Part shown: positions 40,627-53,467 of the stretch, one piece after another
Numbering within the stretch: the stretch's first letter is position 1
Layout of the letters: each line of letters opens with the position of its first letter
Assembly: GCA_024734555.1 (NCBI GenBank)
Contig: JANPWX010000215.1
Coordinates: 1,804,929-1,868,928 of the forward strand
Origin: Trochalopteron elliotii
Lineage: Eukaryota > Chordata > Aves > Passeriformes > Leiothrichidae
DNA: 64,000 nt
Direction of reading: 5' to 3'
Notes under the pieces: generated by a model
Database searches by the model: none
The model's input: the letters and a program-made list of their open reading frames with translations, nothing else
What the model was told of the DNA's origin: nothing
Program-made: the position numbers and the translations under genes

Positions 40627-43600
40627 GGCCTGTTTCAGTTTCTTCACTTCTATACTCTTAAATGTAACAATAGAAGAAAAATTACGATTCAGAATCTTAA
40701 AAAAAGCAAAACTGCCAGAAATGTCCTTTCTAGGGAAATCTACTCAGTCCCCCACCTTGAACATACCTGTAAGTGGAAAGCTGTTATGTCTACCTTATTC
40801 TTGTACCAAGAGAAGATGTTCTTTTAAGGAAGTAGATGAAGAACAGCAGCAAAGAAAGAAAGAAGAGCTTGTATCTAAAGGAAATGATACTAAGATTTTA
40901 AGCATCATCCAGGAATTTTAAGATCTCCAGGAACTTTCCTGGTTAAAAGATGATAATTCTGTGAAGTAGGTGGTGAAAGCTAGAAGGAAACAAGCCCAAA
41001 GGTGGTGAAAGATACACCTAAGTATGAAGTTCTAGGCATATTAAGAAACCAGTTTGTGGGAGGGATGTGGAGCAACATTGAGACATGTTATTTTTATCAG
41101 CTTTTGTCTAGTTATCAGCTCAACACAACCAATTGGGCATGGAGAAAATTCCCTTTTATTCCTGTATCAGTGGATAAGACCTTTAAAATGAAAAAATGTG
41201 TTTGAGACTTTACCCAAGGAGTAGGGGAGGGCTGTGTTGCATTTAATGAACTACTCAGACAAAATAAAAATCTTAGCTGTCACCTCAGTTACTCAGAGAA
41301 ACAACAGGAAAAAGAATCACAGATACAGCTTGTATTTTTACATAGGCCAGGAATACAAATCCTTTTCATTAAGCAAGGAGGCTGGCATATTACTGAGACC
41401 CAGTGCAGGAAAAATGCAGTGCAGGTCTTATTGGAAAGAATATTTTCAGGGTATGTATTTTCTGGGGTTTTGGGTATTCTTCCTCCCTTCTGCACATTTT
41501 TTTCCTTCTACAAGCCTAACTTTGAAATATCCAGTTATAGACCAAACCTTATACTTTGTGAAAAATTACAGAAATTATTAAGGAGCAAATTTACCTTTCT
41601 GTGAAGAAGAGTGTAAAACTGACAAATTTGCCAGAAACTACATTAAGAAAATGTTTGTTTCACAAATGGTAGAAATTTTTAATATGGGTAAAATTTCTTT
41701 CATTTTCTTTCGACTTCTGCTCAAGACATGTTAAACACAAGCACCTCTGTGATAGAGGTGAGATAGATAGTTCTTTGGCTAGGAAAAAAGGTGTGTGGCA
41801 CTGTTGTGATGGGAGTATCTTAGTGGTATGATTCCATGTTTAAGTTTCCTAAAGACTGTTGGGTTTCAATTTTTTTATTTAAATCCATGGTTAATCAAAG
41901 TCTGACATCATATTCACAAGCAATGAGCAGCAGCCTTGGGTTGCCTTTGAGACATGAATGGACCCAGGCCTTCTACAGCGAGGACATGGGAATGCTGGTT
42001 TTCTGGCCAGGACACATACAGGGCAAGCTGCTGGCATCTGCAAGTGTCTGTCCTTTTCAGGAAAGAATCAGTTCAAAAAATAAAAGACAGAAGTAGCAAT
42101 ATTCATTGCCTAGGAAATTACTGTTTTCTGTGATGGTGAACTGTGACTAAGATTTTTCTGAATGGGCTTCTGTCTGCTGTGGGGTAGCTGTTTAAGGTAC
42201 ATGTGGTGCTTTCAACCTGAGAGGACACAGTACCTGATGACAAAGCTCTTGCTGAACAGAGGGGCTTATACTCTCCTGGGCTGCACCAGCAAAGTACCTA
42301 ATGCTGTAATAACCTACAAAGCTGAGCTATTCAACTTGGGATGAGTGTTGCAATCAATTATTGTAGCTTTCAGCAGAGTGACTATTCCTCTTCTTGTCAG
42401 ACTTAGCCTCTTACCTGCCTTGTTGAGTCATGTCTTGATGTGTGAGAATTATTTCCAGTCATAGATAGTGCAGAATGCTGGTTTGTATAAAGCCATCTGT
42501 GGGTTAAACATCTCAGTTAATGAAAAACATGCTGTGTGGGATTGGATTACCACCTGGATTAGATTTCTAATGCAATAAATTTCTAGACATTCCCTTCCAG
42601 TATTTTCACAACACTTCAGTCTACATTATGGTGGAAATTGGATTAAAAGGACAAAGCATGAAGTCATTTGCTGAAGCAAACAGGGTGTTAGTGCCAAATT
42701 TTGTATAAAAGGATGCTGCTGAAAGGACCGCATGTCTCTCTTCTAATCCACAGAGAATCCCTTGCTTCTGAGTTTAAGGACTTCATTTCCAAATACAATG
42801 CACAAGGGGTACATAAACCTCTGTTAAACAGTTCATTTTGTACATTCATCTCTTGTTTGTTTATGGTATTAAAAATGTCGTTTTCAGCCTGGAACAATCC
42901 TATTCATGTGGAAATCACTCTGTAAATTTAAATACTGTATTAGTGACAGTTCTGTTCAGAGAAAGTATTTTAATGTGTTGGGCAGTATCAGTAGCAATCC
43001 TCCTGTAATTAAAGTTTTAAATATATGAAAGAAAATTCTGCCCTTTATTTTTCTCAATGAAATAAAGATTTTCAAGAGAAAAAATTGGTTATATGTAAAG
43101 ACAGTGCTCACCATGTCTGAAAATGTGATGTTGCTAGGACAAATGAATGATTGCTGTTCTTGGATGAAAGGAATATTGTCCATGCAACTTCCGCTGTTCA
43201 TTGAGTGGACAGTAAAGTTTGAATTCTAGGCACAAAACAGGACATAAATTATACTTTTTAAAAATCAAAACTTAGAAGATAAATATGCAAAAGTTTCTAC
43301 ACCCAAAGATATAATTATTGATCAGAGTCTTAACAATTATCTTCAAATTATGCAAGATGGCCTAAAAATGAAAGTACATTCCTGTAAAAAATCTTACCTA
43401 ATTCCAGATGACCAGTTTTCACAGAGAGACAACAGACCCCCACCTAAATTCCATTAGGATGTGGTCTTCCTTGGAGAGCAAGTGCTTCTCCTTTTGAGAA
43501 GGACAAATAGACATCAATTGCATTTGGCCCCACTGGCTGATGTACTAGCATTGACTTAGTAGTTACTTCCTTATTACATTATATTTTAAAAATTGACTTC

Positions 43601-43959
43601 ATTCTCTATTCATCATTCCAAACCAGACACCTTTTTTATGCATTGCTTTCTGATTGTTCTCAAAGCATCTTTCCATTTAAATAATTTCCTTACAAAAAAC
43701 AAGTTTACATGAAGTAAAACTGTTTTTCATATATATTATAGGTTGTTGCATATTATAAAATGTCATGGGTCATAAAATTACTTTTATTAATGGTTATTTA
43801 CTTTTCCTAGACACAAAAAAATAAGCATCAGAACTTAAAATCAGATAATTTCTTGCAATAACTACACTCATTTTGTGTTTTCTTTTCTGGCTTCAGAAAG
43901 AATGGGTGATGTTCTGTGCTACAAAAGTTAATGCTTTTAAAGTCTTCTATATTCACTGA

Positions 43960-44090
43960 ATATAATAACAACGACAGCACTTAGCACTTATATAAATCTT
44001 TCCATGCACAGAGCTCCATCCTGACATTGAAAGTATTATTATTCACATTTTACGGGTAAGTTCTTTAACATTCTAGCAGTGAGTTGAATT
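43960..44090 (+). repeat. Possible MIR-like SINE relic
   Basis: The phrases agcacttagcacttat, tttccatgcaca and tattattattcacattttac occur in MIR order and spacing. They resemble 'agcacttactatgtgcc', 'tttacatgcat' and 'attattcccattttacag'. The match weakens after about 44060. Divergence is high, so this is tentative. Confidence 0.4.
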
Positions 44091-45408
44091 TCCACACCCC
44101 GCAGGCCAAGTAAGTATTATAATAGGGGTACAAATGTCAGAGATATCAGCTGAGGAATTCCTCATCTAGTCTCAGACCTTGCTTTACTGTCGACACATGC
44201 TTTAGCTTTATGCTGGTTTCTGTTAGTGACACCTTCTTTAGATTAGAAGACCTGTTAAGTACCACTTCTCCATTTCTTCTTCTCCTTCACTGACATTTTC
44301 CAGAAATCCAGAGGTTTCTTCAGCTTTTCCTACACAGGGAGTTGTCCCCTTGACCTTAACTCAGAAGGACACCTCTACAGACTGAGTCAAGCCTCAGTAT
44401 TTTTTGGATAAAATATCTGCAGTAACTAATATTTTATCTGTCCTGTACAATCAGTTTATTTTTGTTTTATTTTAAAAAAATCTATTTGAAATAGTTTTAT
44501 ATACGTATTGATGATAACCACTTTTTAATAATTCTTCATTTATTATGCATACTTGGAACCAAAGTGCAATTAATGTACATGGCCATTATCCTGACCTACT
44601 TAGCTTCCCTGATATTTTACTTCTTCTCTTCTTTCATTTTGTTTTCAAAACTGATTTTTGACTCTACATGATCAAACTCCCCAGATGTGTTTATGTAGCA
44701 TGTGGTATGATATGACTTGGCCAGATTTGGATTATTTATTAATACTATAGATAAATATTTATGTATTATCATTTATCATTTTGAACAGCAAAATCTTCGA
44801 AGGAGACCTAGAGACCTTTCTATATCTAGGTCTTAAAAAGCATAATTTGGTGGAATTTTCAGTGGACAGGGGAAGCAACAGGTAACAAAATTTTTCATGA
44901 TTTGCTCTTTTGAGAACTTACCTCCTGAAAGGTTTCCTTGAGGGCAAATGAATAGAAAATACCTAAGTCCAATTCAATTAACAAGTAATTAATGCTACTA
45001 ACTTTCAGTGACATTAGGGAGAGTACTGACAAAGAGAAACATCAGGTAATGTAGGAAAAGTAAGATCCTTGTTTTCTTGTCTGCGAAAATGGATGGCATT
45101 TGCTGTATTTTCTTGACAGTCTTATATACATTTAATAATCATATTTAAAAATTACATTGCCAGAATAAGTAGTAAAGTTAGCTCTTTTTTTTCTAAATTT
45201 AAATTCTGATTTAAATGGTAGTGCTACAGGCTTCTGTGGTTCTTGATTTGCTGGTCATCTAAGTTACATATAGAGGAGAGGAAGCAGCAAAATGGGTTGT
45301 CTCAAATACTGTTATTTGCCAAAGATGAACATGAGCCTGTTTTTTCTACATAACCTTTTTCGTATATGCTACCTCTTCAGTTTTGTAAGTAAAGTAGATA
45401 TGGTAAGG

Positions 45409-45458
45409 TTATCTTAAATCATCAGTAAATTTATAAGTTTATCTTAAATCATCAGTAA
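45409..45458 (+). repeat. 30-bp-period direct duplication
   Basis: The 20-mer ttatcttaaatcatcagtaa occurs at 45409-45428 and again at 45439-45458, identical, with ten bases between. It is a small local tandem duplication. Confidence 0.95.
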
Positions 45459-47128
45459 GCAGAATAAAAGGCAATAGCTACTGGCTGTTAATTCTTAGAA
45501 TAATGATATCCAATTCCTGGAGCTCCTATAATTGCAGAAAGAGAAAAGCCAATGAATGAAACCAGATAGATTGCAACTAAGTAAAGGGAATGATGATGGA
45601 AGCTTTTGCTTGTTAGGTAACACTGTCAGGTACAAGAGCAGCTGTTGAGCAAGAGCAGAGAGCAGAAAGTACCAAACATCACTGTGGGGCTGTAGCTGAC
45701 CCTCCATAAGGTGACAGACAGAAACTTTGTAGAGACAGTTGAGTGGCAGCACTAGGATTTCAGGAAAACACAGACGTCTGAAAATAGCTCAGCTTCCTCT
45801 TAAAGACCCATAATTAAAATGCCCTGCTTGACTCAGGGGCTGTTTAAAGTCGGTGTCCATTCCAGAGAAGTGTTCTACAGTATGTAGCTCATATGTAGCC
45901 CCAGTCAATGGTAGTGTTCAGCTCAGTAATCAGATGAGTTGAATGTAAAGATGCATGTATACATGTTTGCAAGTTGTGCCCCTTAATGGTAAAGAATATG
46001 GTGAAGAATATTATGACTTGGAAATACTGTGATATAATGAAATGGGAGACAAAAAGCCTTCTGAGGCATAGAGTTTAGTGAGCTTCAAAAGGAGTTTCAA
46101 TGAATGATATTAAGTGACTTCAGAGTGTTAAGGGAAAAGCACATAAACAACAATTTATAATGTAAGCTCTGTAATGAGCTCTTCTATCATAAATATGCAA
46201 AACAATAATTAGTTATAGCCAAATTTCCCTAGCTTTGGGAATCTTTTAGAATATAGCTTTTCAGTAATTGAATCACATCAAAGTATTTTTTCTCCCACTC
46301 TTCTAAGAATGTTATGTGTGATTTGTTGGAGGGTAGGCAGAGATGGGAAGCAAGCTGTTGACAAACCAAAAGATGACTTTGATGTGGTTTAGTGAAACAG
46401 TGACTTACAAAGTTATCAGAAAGAAATGCACAATGGACATGTAAGAAGCCCTGTGTGCAGTGACTACCAGCACCAAGATGAGGTCTGTCAGTTAATTTGA
46501 TAGTAATTTTCTGGAAGGCAACTAATTTTTTTTTTCCACTAAGTGTATAAATATTGTTAGATATAAGGTTTTGGAAGGATTTCAGAGTATGTTTGAAGGC
46601 AGAAGCTGCTTTTACAGGATGCATTTTTTAGAAATGCCCTTTTGATGATACCTGAAGCATTAAATGGTTGGACATAACATTTTTTGTAGTTGAAAGAATT
46701 TAATTTGATTCTGACTTCAAAAAATTACAGTGAAGCAACATCACTACCATGACAAATTACCAAAACATTCCTCAGTATACCCACTGAATTAAATAGTATT
46801 TTGGTTTCAATCCTCACCTGGAAATGCAAAGAGGAATGGAGTTTGAGGAGATCTACTGTTAAATCTGATACATTCTTCTTTTTTTTTTTTCTTTTTTTAA
46901 TTTAGAAGCCGATCAGCCTTAAACCGTTAAAACCATGGTATATTAAATATTACAGTTTTGATTCCAATTAACTACATGTTTATTACGAGTACACCCTCAA
47001 TACTTAAGAACTGATTTAAACTATTGTACGAAATAGGACTGTTCAAGCATGATTACAGGCTCAGAATAAGATCCTTCAAATAGAGCAGTAAAGTCAAAAT
47101 GTAAAAAACAAATCTACAACACTTCCTT

Positions 47129-47162
47129 TGCCATCAAACCAACCGATGCCATCAAACCAACC
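47129..47162 (+). repeat. 18-bp-period direct duplication
   Basis: The 16-mer tgccatcaaaccaacc occurs at 47129-47144 and 47147-47162 without mismatch. Confidence 0.95.
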
Positions 47163-50100
47163 TTTAAAGCCATAGATTTCTTGTCTTACTAGGTTTCAAG
47201 TCCATAGCCAAATGGATGAAGGGAATCATTCTGTGATTCTATATAGTCAAATTAAAAGTATGTTTGTGCATCTTGGAAAACAATGATTTTGACTTCTGGG
47301 TAGGTCTGCAATGCTTGTGTTAATTCAGATTAGATGAATGATAACAGTAGTAAAAGAGTAGATCTTCCATGAGAGATGGATGGGACTGCTAATACCATAC
47401 TACAGATATGGTCCTAAAATGCTCTTTTGGGATTTTATTTAATTGAAGTTGTTGAAAAATCGAAACATTTGCTTACTTACAGTTGTTAGATTCTGAATTT
47501 AAATATCAGTATGTGTTTGGGGGATTTGCTGAAAGGAATTTGGAGGGGGGTTGTTGGTTTTTTTTATGAAAAGTTTTTTTAGTTTTTAATTGCTTCAACA
47601 ATAGCATAGATTCTATTTGCTCTCACAGTCTAGCCTTCATCTACTTCTACAGTTTCATTCATTTCTATCTGTTTTGTTGGCAACTTCATCGTTGTGACTA
47701 AATATAGGAGTTCAGTATTACAGCAAATATAAAATCATTTCTACAACATTTGCTTATATCACATTTTGGAAAATAAATTACTAAATGAAGGCAATGTCAT
47801 CATATTAACTCCATTGAAAGTTCCAGCTTTTATGCCTGGAACATGAACGTTTCATGGCTGTACTCAGGTGAAATGTTCCGATGAAATAATAAGAAAAAAG
47901 TTTTCTGAATTCTTATCTGTTACATTATAGCAATATTTTCATGAATTCTCAAGGTATTTAATTTATAGTACTGCAGTAGGTTTCTCTAATTAAATATGCA
48001 TTTTCTTTTGTCATAAGGAAGGAAAAAACTTTAGTTATGCTTTTTACAGTAATTTAATTAAGCGTTTCCTGTAAGTTCATTTCAGTATCTATCATGGCTC
48101 ACTAAAGTTGAAATTCAGTATAGAATGGTAGATTAATTGCCCTTTGTCTTCGATGAAATAAGAATCCTAAATATGCAGAGTCATGAAATTTAATTGTGTT
48201 CCTCAAGTGCTTATTCAATGCTTTGGAAACCCGAATCAAGAAATACAGAAGAAGAGAGCCAAAGGTTGTTAAATGTAGCGAGTAACACAGATTTTGAACT
48301 TTACTTAATGAACCGAATGTTTATTACTATGAAATAAATGCACCATTTAAAGAATTATGGTGGAAACGTAAAACATTAAAACTCTAATTAATTTTGGTCA
48401 GAAGCATGCAGTGCACTCATTTTTTCCTAAAATATTTTCATTAGGGTCTGTATTTTCTGTTATTGAGACAAATTTATTCTTTTCATATGGTACTGCTGTC
48501 TTTTTCTGTTATAAACATGTTCTTCAGCAATGTTTACAATGGTGTCTTTCAGCTGCCTTCAACTTGGGCAGCGTGTCTTGACAGTAGCTTCCAGAAGCAT
48601 TTTTGTATAGCTCAGTTGTTACATTAATGTTAATACTTTTCCATTTAATGTTGTTATTCATTTTTGAAGCAAAGAATGTTCAGACCTCTTGATGAAGGGC
48701 TATAGTTTATATGCAGATTATGTTTCCTTCAGCTGTCATTTAGTACCTACCAAAATACATGTATAGCCTAAAACATGAGCTCATAAAAATTAAACTTGTG
48801 CTTCTTAGTTGTTTTTTTCTTTCCATTAAATCGTACCAATAGAGCTAGTAATTCCTTATTGTTGGCTGGAGCACCTTTTGTTATCATGTAACTATTGTAA
48901 GAATAAGCCATTTTATTTCCTAGTATAAAGAATACAAACATGAATAAGCTTTATTTCTTATAATTTAGTAAATGTATTGTGTAAATATAGTGAGAGTATA
49001 ACCATAAATATTTAAAATTATCTTCATTATAATATGCATTTCTAGGCTGTGAAATATTATTCTGTTGTAGTATTACCAGTACATATAAAGTGGAACTTCC
49101 TGTTTTAAATTTACAATTCATAAAAAGAATTATTATGTTGCTACATGAGTAGAAAATACTATTGTGGTTTCCATGTATATGCTTATATATGCACAGATGT
49201 AATTATTACAGGACAAACTGAAGGACAAATTTGCCTTAGAAATTATCTTACTCATGACAGTGTCAGATTTGAAAACTAGAGTGCCCTCTCACACTGGAGT
49301 GGAAATTAAGAAGACTTGTCCCATATGGGCACGGTACAGTCCTGTTAAAGTTGGTTTTCATCTCTTAGTTGATGTTGCAGGTTTGTGATACCTAAGCATT
49401 TTTAGGCGCAGTCAAATCTTCATAAACCTGAAGCTTTAGAGACTCAAATTCTTAAAGAGGAAACATTTTCCTCTAGTTTCTTCAAGGAGAACCAGCTGAA
49501 CTTGTAAAACAATGGTTGGGTTTCAAGCACCACCTGCCCTGAAGAGGATCCCAACTGTAGTGGCAGTCAGCCAAAGGGACCACTCAGTGGAATGGTTGCC
49601 TCCTAAAAAGGAGAGGAACAGATGGAAGATTTGAAATCTGGCATGAAATTCCACTTCTGTACTAAGCGTTAAATGAAATTTGACTGTAAGGGCTCTTGCG
49701 ATGGTACATTTATCTGTATAATCAGAATTAGCAACAAGGAAATAGAAAATACAGAACACTGACAAACATTTCAAAAAGACTTTAAAGTTCTTGTAGCAGT
49801 GTGAGTTAAAGGAAGGAGTTTGTGATAAACATGCAGCTGCTTGTAGCTTGTTAAAGAGGAGCTTTAGTGTAAAAGTAGTTCTGCTGGTCTTGCATTGCCA
49901 CCTAGAGCTCAGCAGTTTGTACTGCTTGGTAAGGAAACACTGCAGCATTGCTCTTTTCACTGAACAAAGTGGGGTGGAGAGCTGCTTCCAGTTAATTGAT
50001 GTCATGATTGCTTACATTGTAATGGTTAGTCCCTTCATAGCCTCCATTTTATAGTGTACCAGATCAGCAGAGATTGTGCTGTAGGACTTTGGTGGGCTTT

Positions 50101-53100
50101 GACAGTAAGAATTAATGGCATTGTGCATTAAAAGGTACAACTGTCAGATATCCAGTGGTCCCAAAGGGGGCATTTTCTTGATGGCTGCTTTAGAATTCTT
50201 CATGAAGCAAATGTCAAACTTGTCAAGGCTGTCACTATGAAAATGATCCATGTAGCAAGGGTCTCCTTTTCTTGGGAAACAAACAGCTGCCTTATCACTT
50301 CAGAGCTGTGGTGACAGAAAACTGTCATCTATCACAAGAAATTTATATTTGCTTCTAATAGCCATTGGTAAAGAACTGTTCCATTTGTACTCTGGTTTTG
50401 CACCACTGTTCATTACAAGAGTTGTCGGTAATACTATTGAAGAAGATAACGTAGGCTTTGGAATCAAAATAATTTTTGAATTTTACTGCTGGACACTTTC
50501 CTTTTGGTGATTTAACAGAGAGACTATCTTAGCTCCCAGTTTTTCCCTGATACTCATTTTCTTCCAGATTTTGCCTGTGACTTTGGAAGCTAGACTTTAA
50601 CATACACAAACAAAAGCTCTAATATTTAATAAATTCCTTTTTTTTTCCCTAATGTATTTTTTAAGAGTATTGAAAGTATTTTTACCTACTTCCAGCTGGT
50701 GTTTTCACCTAGCTAGATTTTGTGAGGCAAGAGATGAAATGCCAGCTGGACATCCTTTATACTTTAGTCCGTTAGTCATATTACAGGTCTTTTGGGTTAA
50801 GAGATTCTAGAAAGTACTGGTATAAGAATTTGGTCCTGAGTGCTTTTGAGATGCTATTTCTAGATTACATACTAGCAGAGACAACCCTTTAGTCATTCCT
50901 CCTTATAGCAGGGCTTTTTTCTGTTTTGCATACTTTCTTATTATTCAGATGATTCTTTACATAATCCTGTAATACATAGCTGTTTATTAAGTTTAGAAAC
51001 GTTGTAATGAAACTCTAGATATTACAGTGTGGTGCAATAAACAGAAGTGGGAATTGATGCATGTCCTAGCACAGTTAATTAATGTGTGATCTGTTCTATT
51101 TGCAGACGCGTGTCAGATTTCCTGTAGAGTTAAGAATTGTCTAATTCACTGTCATTTTCCAGATTTCATTTCGTTAACTAATGGAGGAAAAAGAAATTCT
51201 CAGACATTTTGAAGGAAATTGGTTGGAGGGGGAAAAAAAAGGGATACTCAAACCCCTATTTCTAGACTTCTTTTTCTTTTTTTTTTCATTCCAGAATTTG
51301 TCTACAGGGGAATATTCTGGAATAATTATTACAAAATTAACTTCCTGGGTTAGACCCATTATTCTTTGGTCAGAGAATAATGTGGTTGACCTTAAACATG
51401 CTTTCAAAGGAGATGAAAAGGTATCAAATGTATCACAGTCTTTCTCAACTGTCAGCTCAAAACTTCAGAAACAGAATTTAAAAGACTCTTACCTTTAGTT
51501 TTTTGTCACCTAACGATATGTAAATATCAAAGTATTCTCATTAACTTCAGCAAACCTATTGAGTGCTTAATACTTCAGTAAATCAAACACTTAATTATGT
51601 GGCAGATTTTAGAGTCTCGTTTCTAAATTCTTGGCCCCATTCATTTGCTGTGACTCTTAAATGCTCAACTACCAAGTATAGACTAAGCAGTGTGAAAAAG
51701 AGATGTCCATAGGACATTTGAAAACACTTGTAGAGCACCCAAAGGACCCTTTAATCCAGTGCTTTGTTTCCATCAGAGAAAAGGTGGGATGCCAGGGCAA
51801 AGGCACCTTTAGGGAAACTGATGTGGAAGGTCCATCTCTCCATCAGTGTCATCAGGATGCAGATGAGGTGTCCAGTCATTGGTGGCTTAAGGAGCTCCTG
51901 AGGTGGCATTTCAGTTCAGAGTGTTGGGTTTAGCAGTACTTTGTAATGCTCTTTGTACTTTTCCTTATCCCTGTTGGTTTTGTAAATCTGTAATAACATC
52001 AATTCCAGAGTAGTAAACTTCATTCATTTCAATATTAAAGTAATCTTTGGCCGTTAAGTGCAGTGTTTCAGTAGGAGTAGTAGTACAGTCTTGAGGAGTT
52101 CACCCCCCTTGGCTATTAAAAGTCACCAGATCTGTGCAGAGGCATCTTCTTGGTATATAGTATTCACTATATGATATATGACCCTATGGTTGTCTGTAGT
52201 CACAAAAGATACTGAGACAAGTTTGATTTTTGGCATCGGATGGCAAGGACTACTTTAAGTTTGACTTGTGACATCTGCTAGGAAAAGCTACTTTGATTTT
52301 AGGGTTTTTAGAACAGAAAGCCCTAGATGTTAGAGTCATAGGTGGCTGTAAGAAAAATAAATAATAATATAAAAAAGAGATGTGAGGTATTAATAAAAAT
52401 AATATGAACTGAATTTCTGTGGGCAGAAACCAGAATTCAGTGTTTTGTCTGCTGTGTAGCTGCTGGTAACAGAAACTTTGCAAACTGCCATCATGGACTG
52501 GTTTTTAACAGATAACATGAAAATGAAAGTTTTTCCTTTGCTATTCATCAAAATTAAAAGCATTATAGTAATAATGATAGGTGATAATTACTAAAACAAA
52601 TATATTAAATATATTTAATCTGCAGTCTGTTTTGCATAATTTCATGATAATTAGGCTATATAGGCTATGTAGATGGAAATTCAAACATTATTATTGACAT
52701 TAGAAACTCCAGCCATTTCAGTATTCTGTGTGCAATCATTGGGCTGCCTCTTGGGCTACTAAAAAGAAGATAAAGCATTTCACGGAAATCTTGCATTGTC
52801 AGCAAACTGAAATAACAGTGAGTCTTCACATCTTGTAGTACGGTTAATATGTGCTCTAAATTGCCAGTTCAGATCTTCCCCAAGCATACTGGCAGTAATA
52901 GAACACTTCTTATAATTTGTAGAGGTTCATGTCCCAACTTATTCTGATACTGCCATTCTGAGACCTCTGCTGTCACTTCTTTTCTGGTAGAAAGCTGCAT
53001 GAGTGCCAAAACTGGTGGTTTATACTTTCCAGTGTTCCCCAAAAATCCTTTCTGCCATCTCATTTGTGCTGGCACTGTTGTTCCTGTAGCAGTGCACAGG

Positions 53101-53410
53101 CCTGGGAGTTGATCTGGCTCAAGACATGTCTAACAAAGAAAACATATACTCTGCTTGCTAATTCATGCTATGTGAAGGATCAAACATCATTACTCTGAGC
53201 TTTGCACAGCAGACACCTGTGTTCAGAGATACCAAACTTCTGTTGCTGTTTCCAAATGAGGTGTGTTTCTATTCTTGGAAAACAAGATGGAGTGAGAAGC
53301 CTTTTACAAAATTAAGATGTTTTATGTGGAGCATGGCTCAATGCAGTGTTAGTCAGAAAGTTTTTGTGCATAAAAATGCAAAAATAACAATAATTAAAAA
53401 AGTATTGTAC

Positions 53411-53467
53411 ATTGGAATCTTATTTCACATATTCACATTGGAATCTTATTATAAATTGGAATCTTAT
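53411..53467 (+). repeat. Three copies of attggaatcttat
   Basis: Identical 13-mers at 53411-53423, 53437-53449 and 53455-53467, with unequal spacing (26 and 18 bp). They lie inside an open frame of 190 codons but do not give a clean peptide repeat. Confidence 0.9.

Noticed and set aside
46229..46624. 131-codon - strand frame
   Set aside because: No domain or family recognised. Composition is that of the intron.
47225..47245. CR1 3' tail (attctgtgattctat)
   Set aside because: Only about 15-20 bases match, with no CR1 body next to them.
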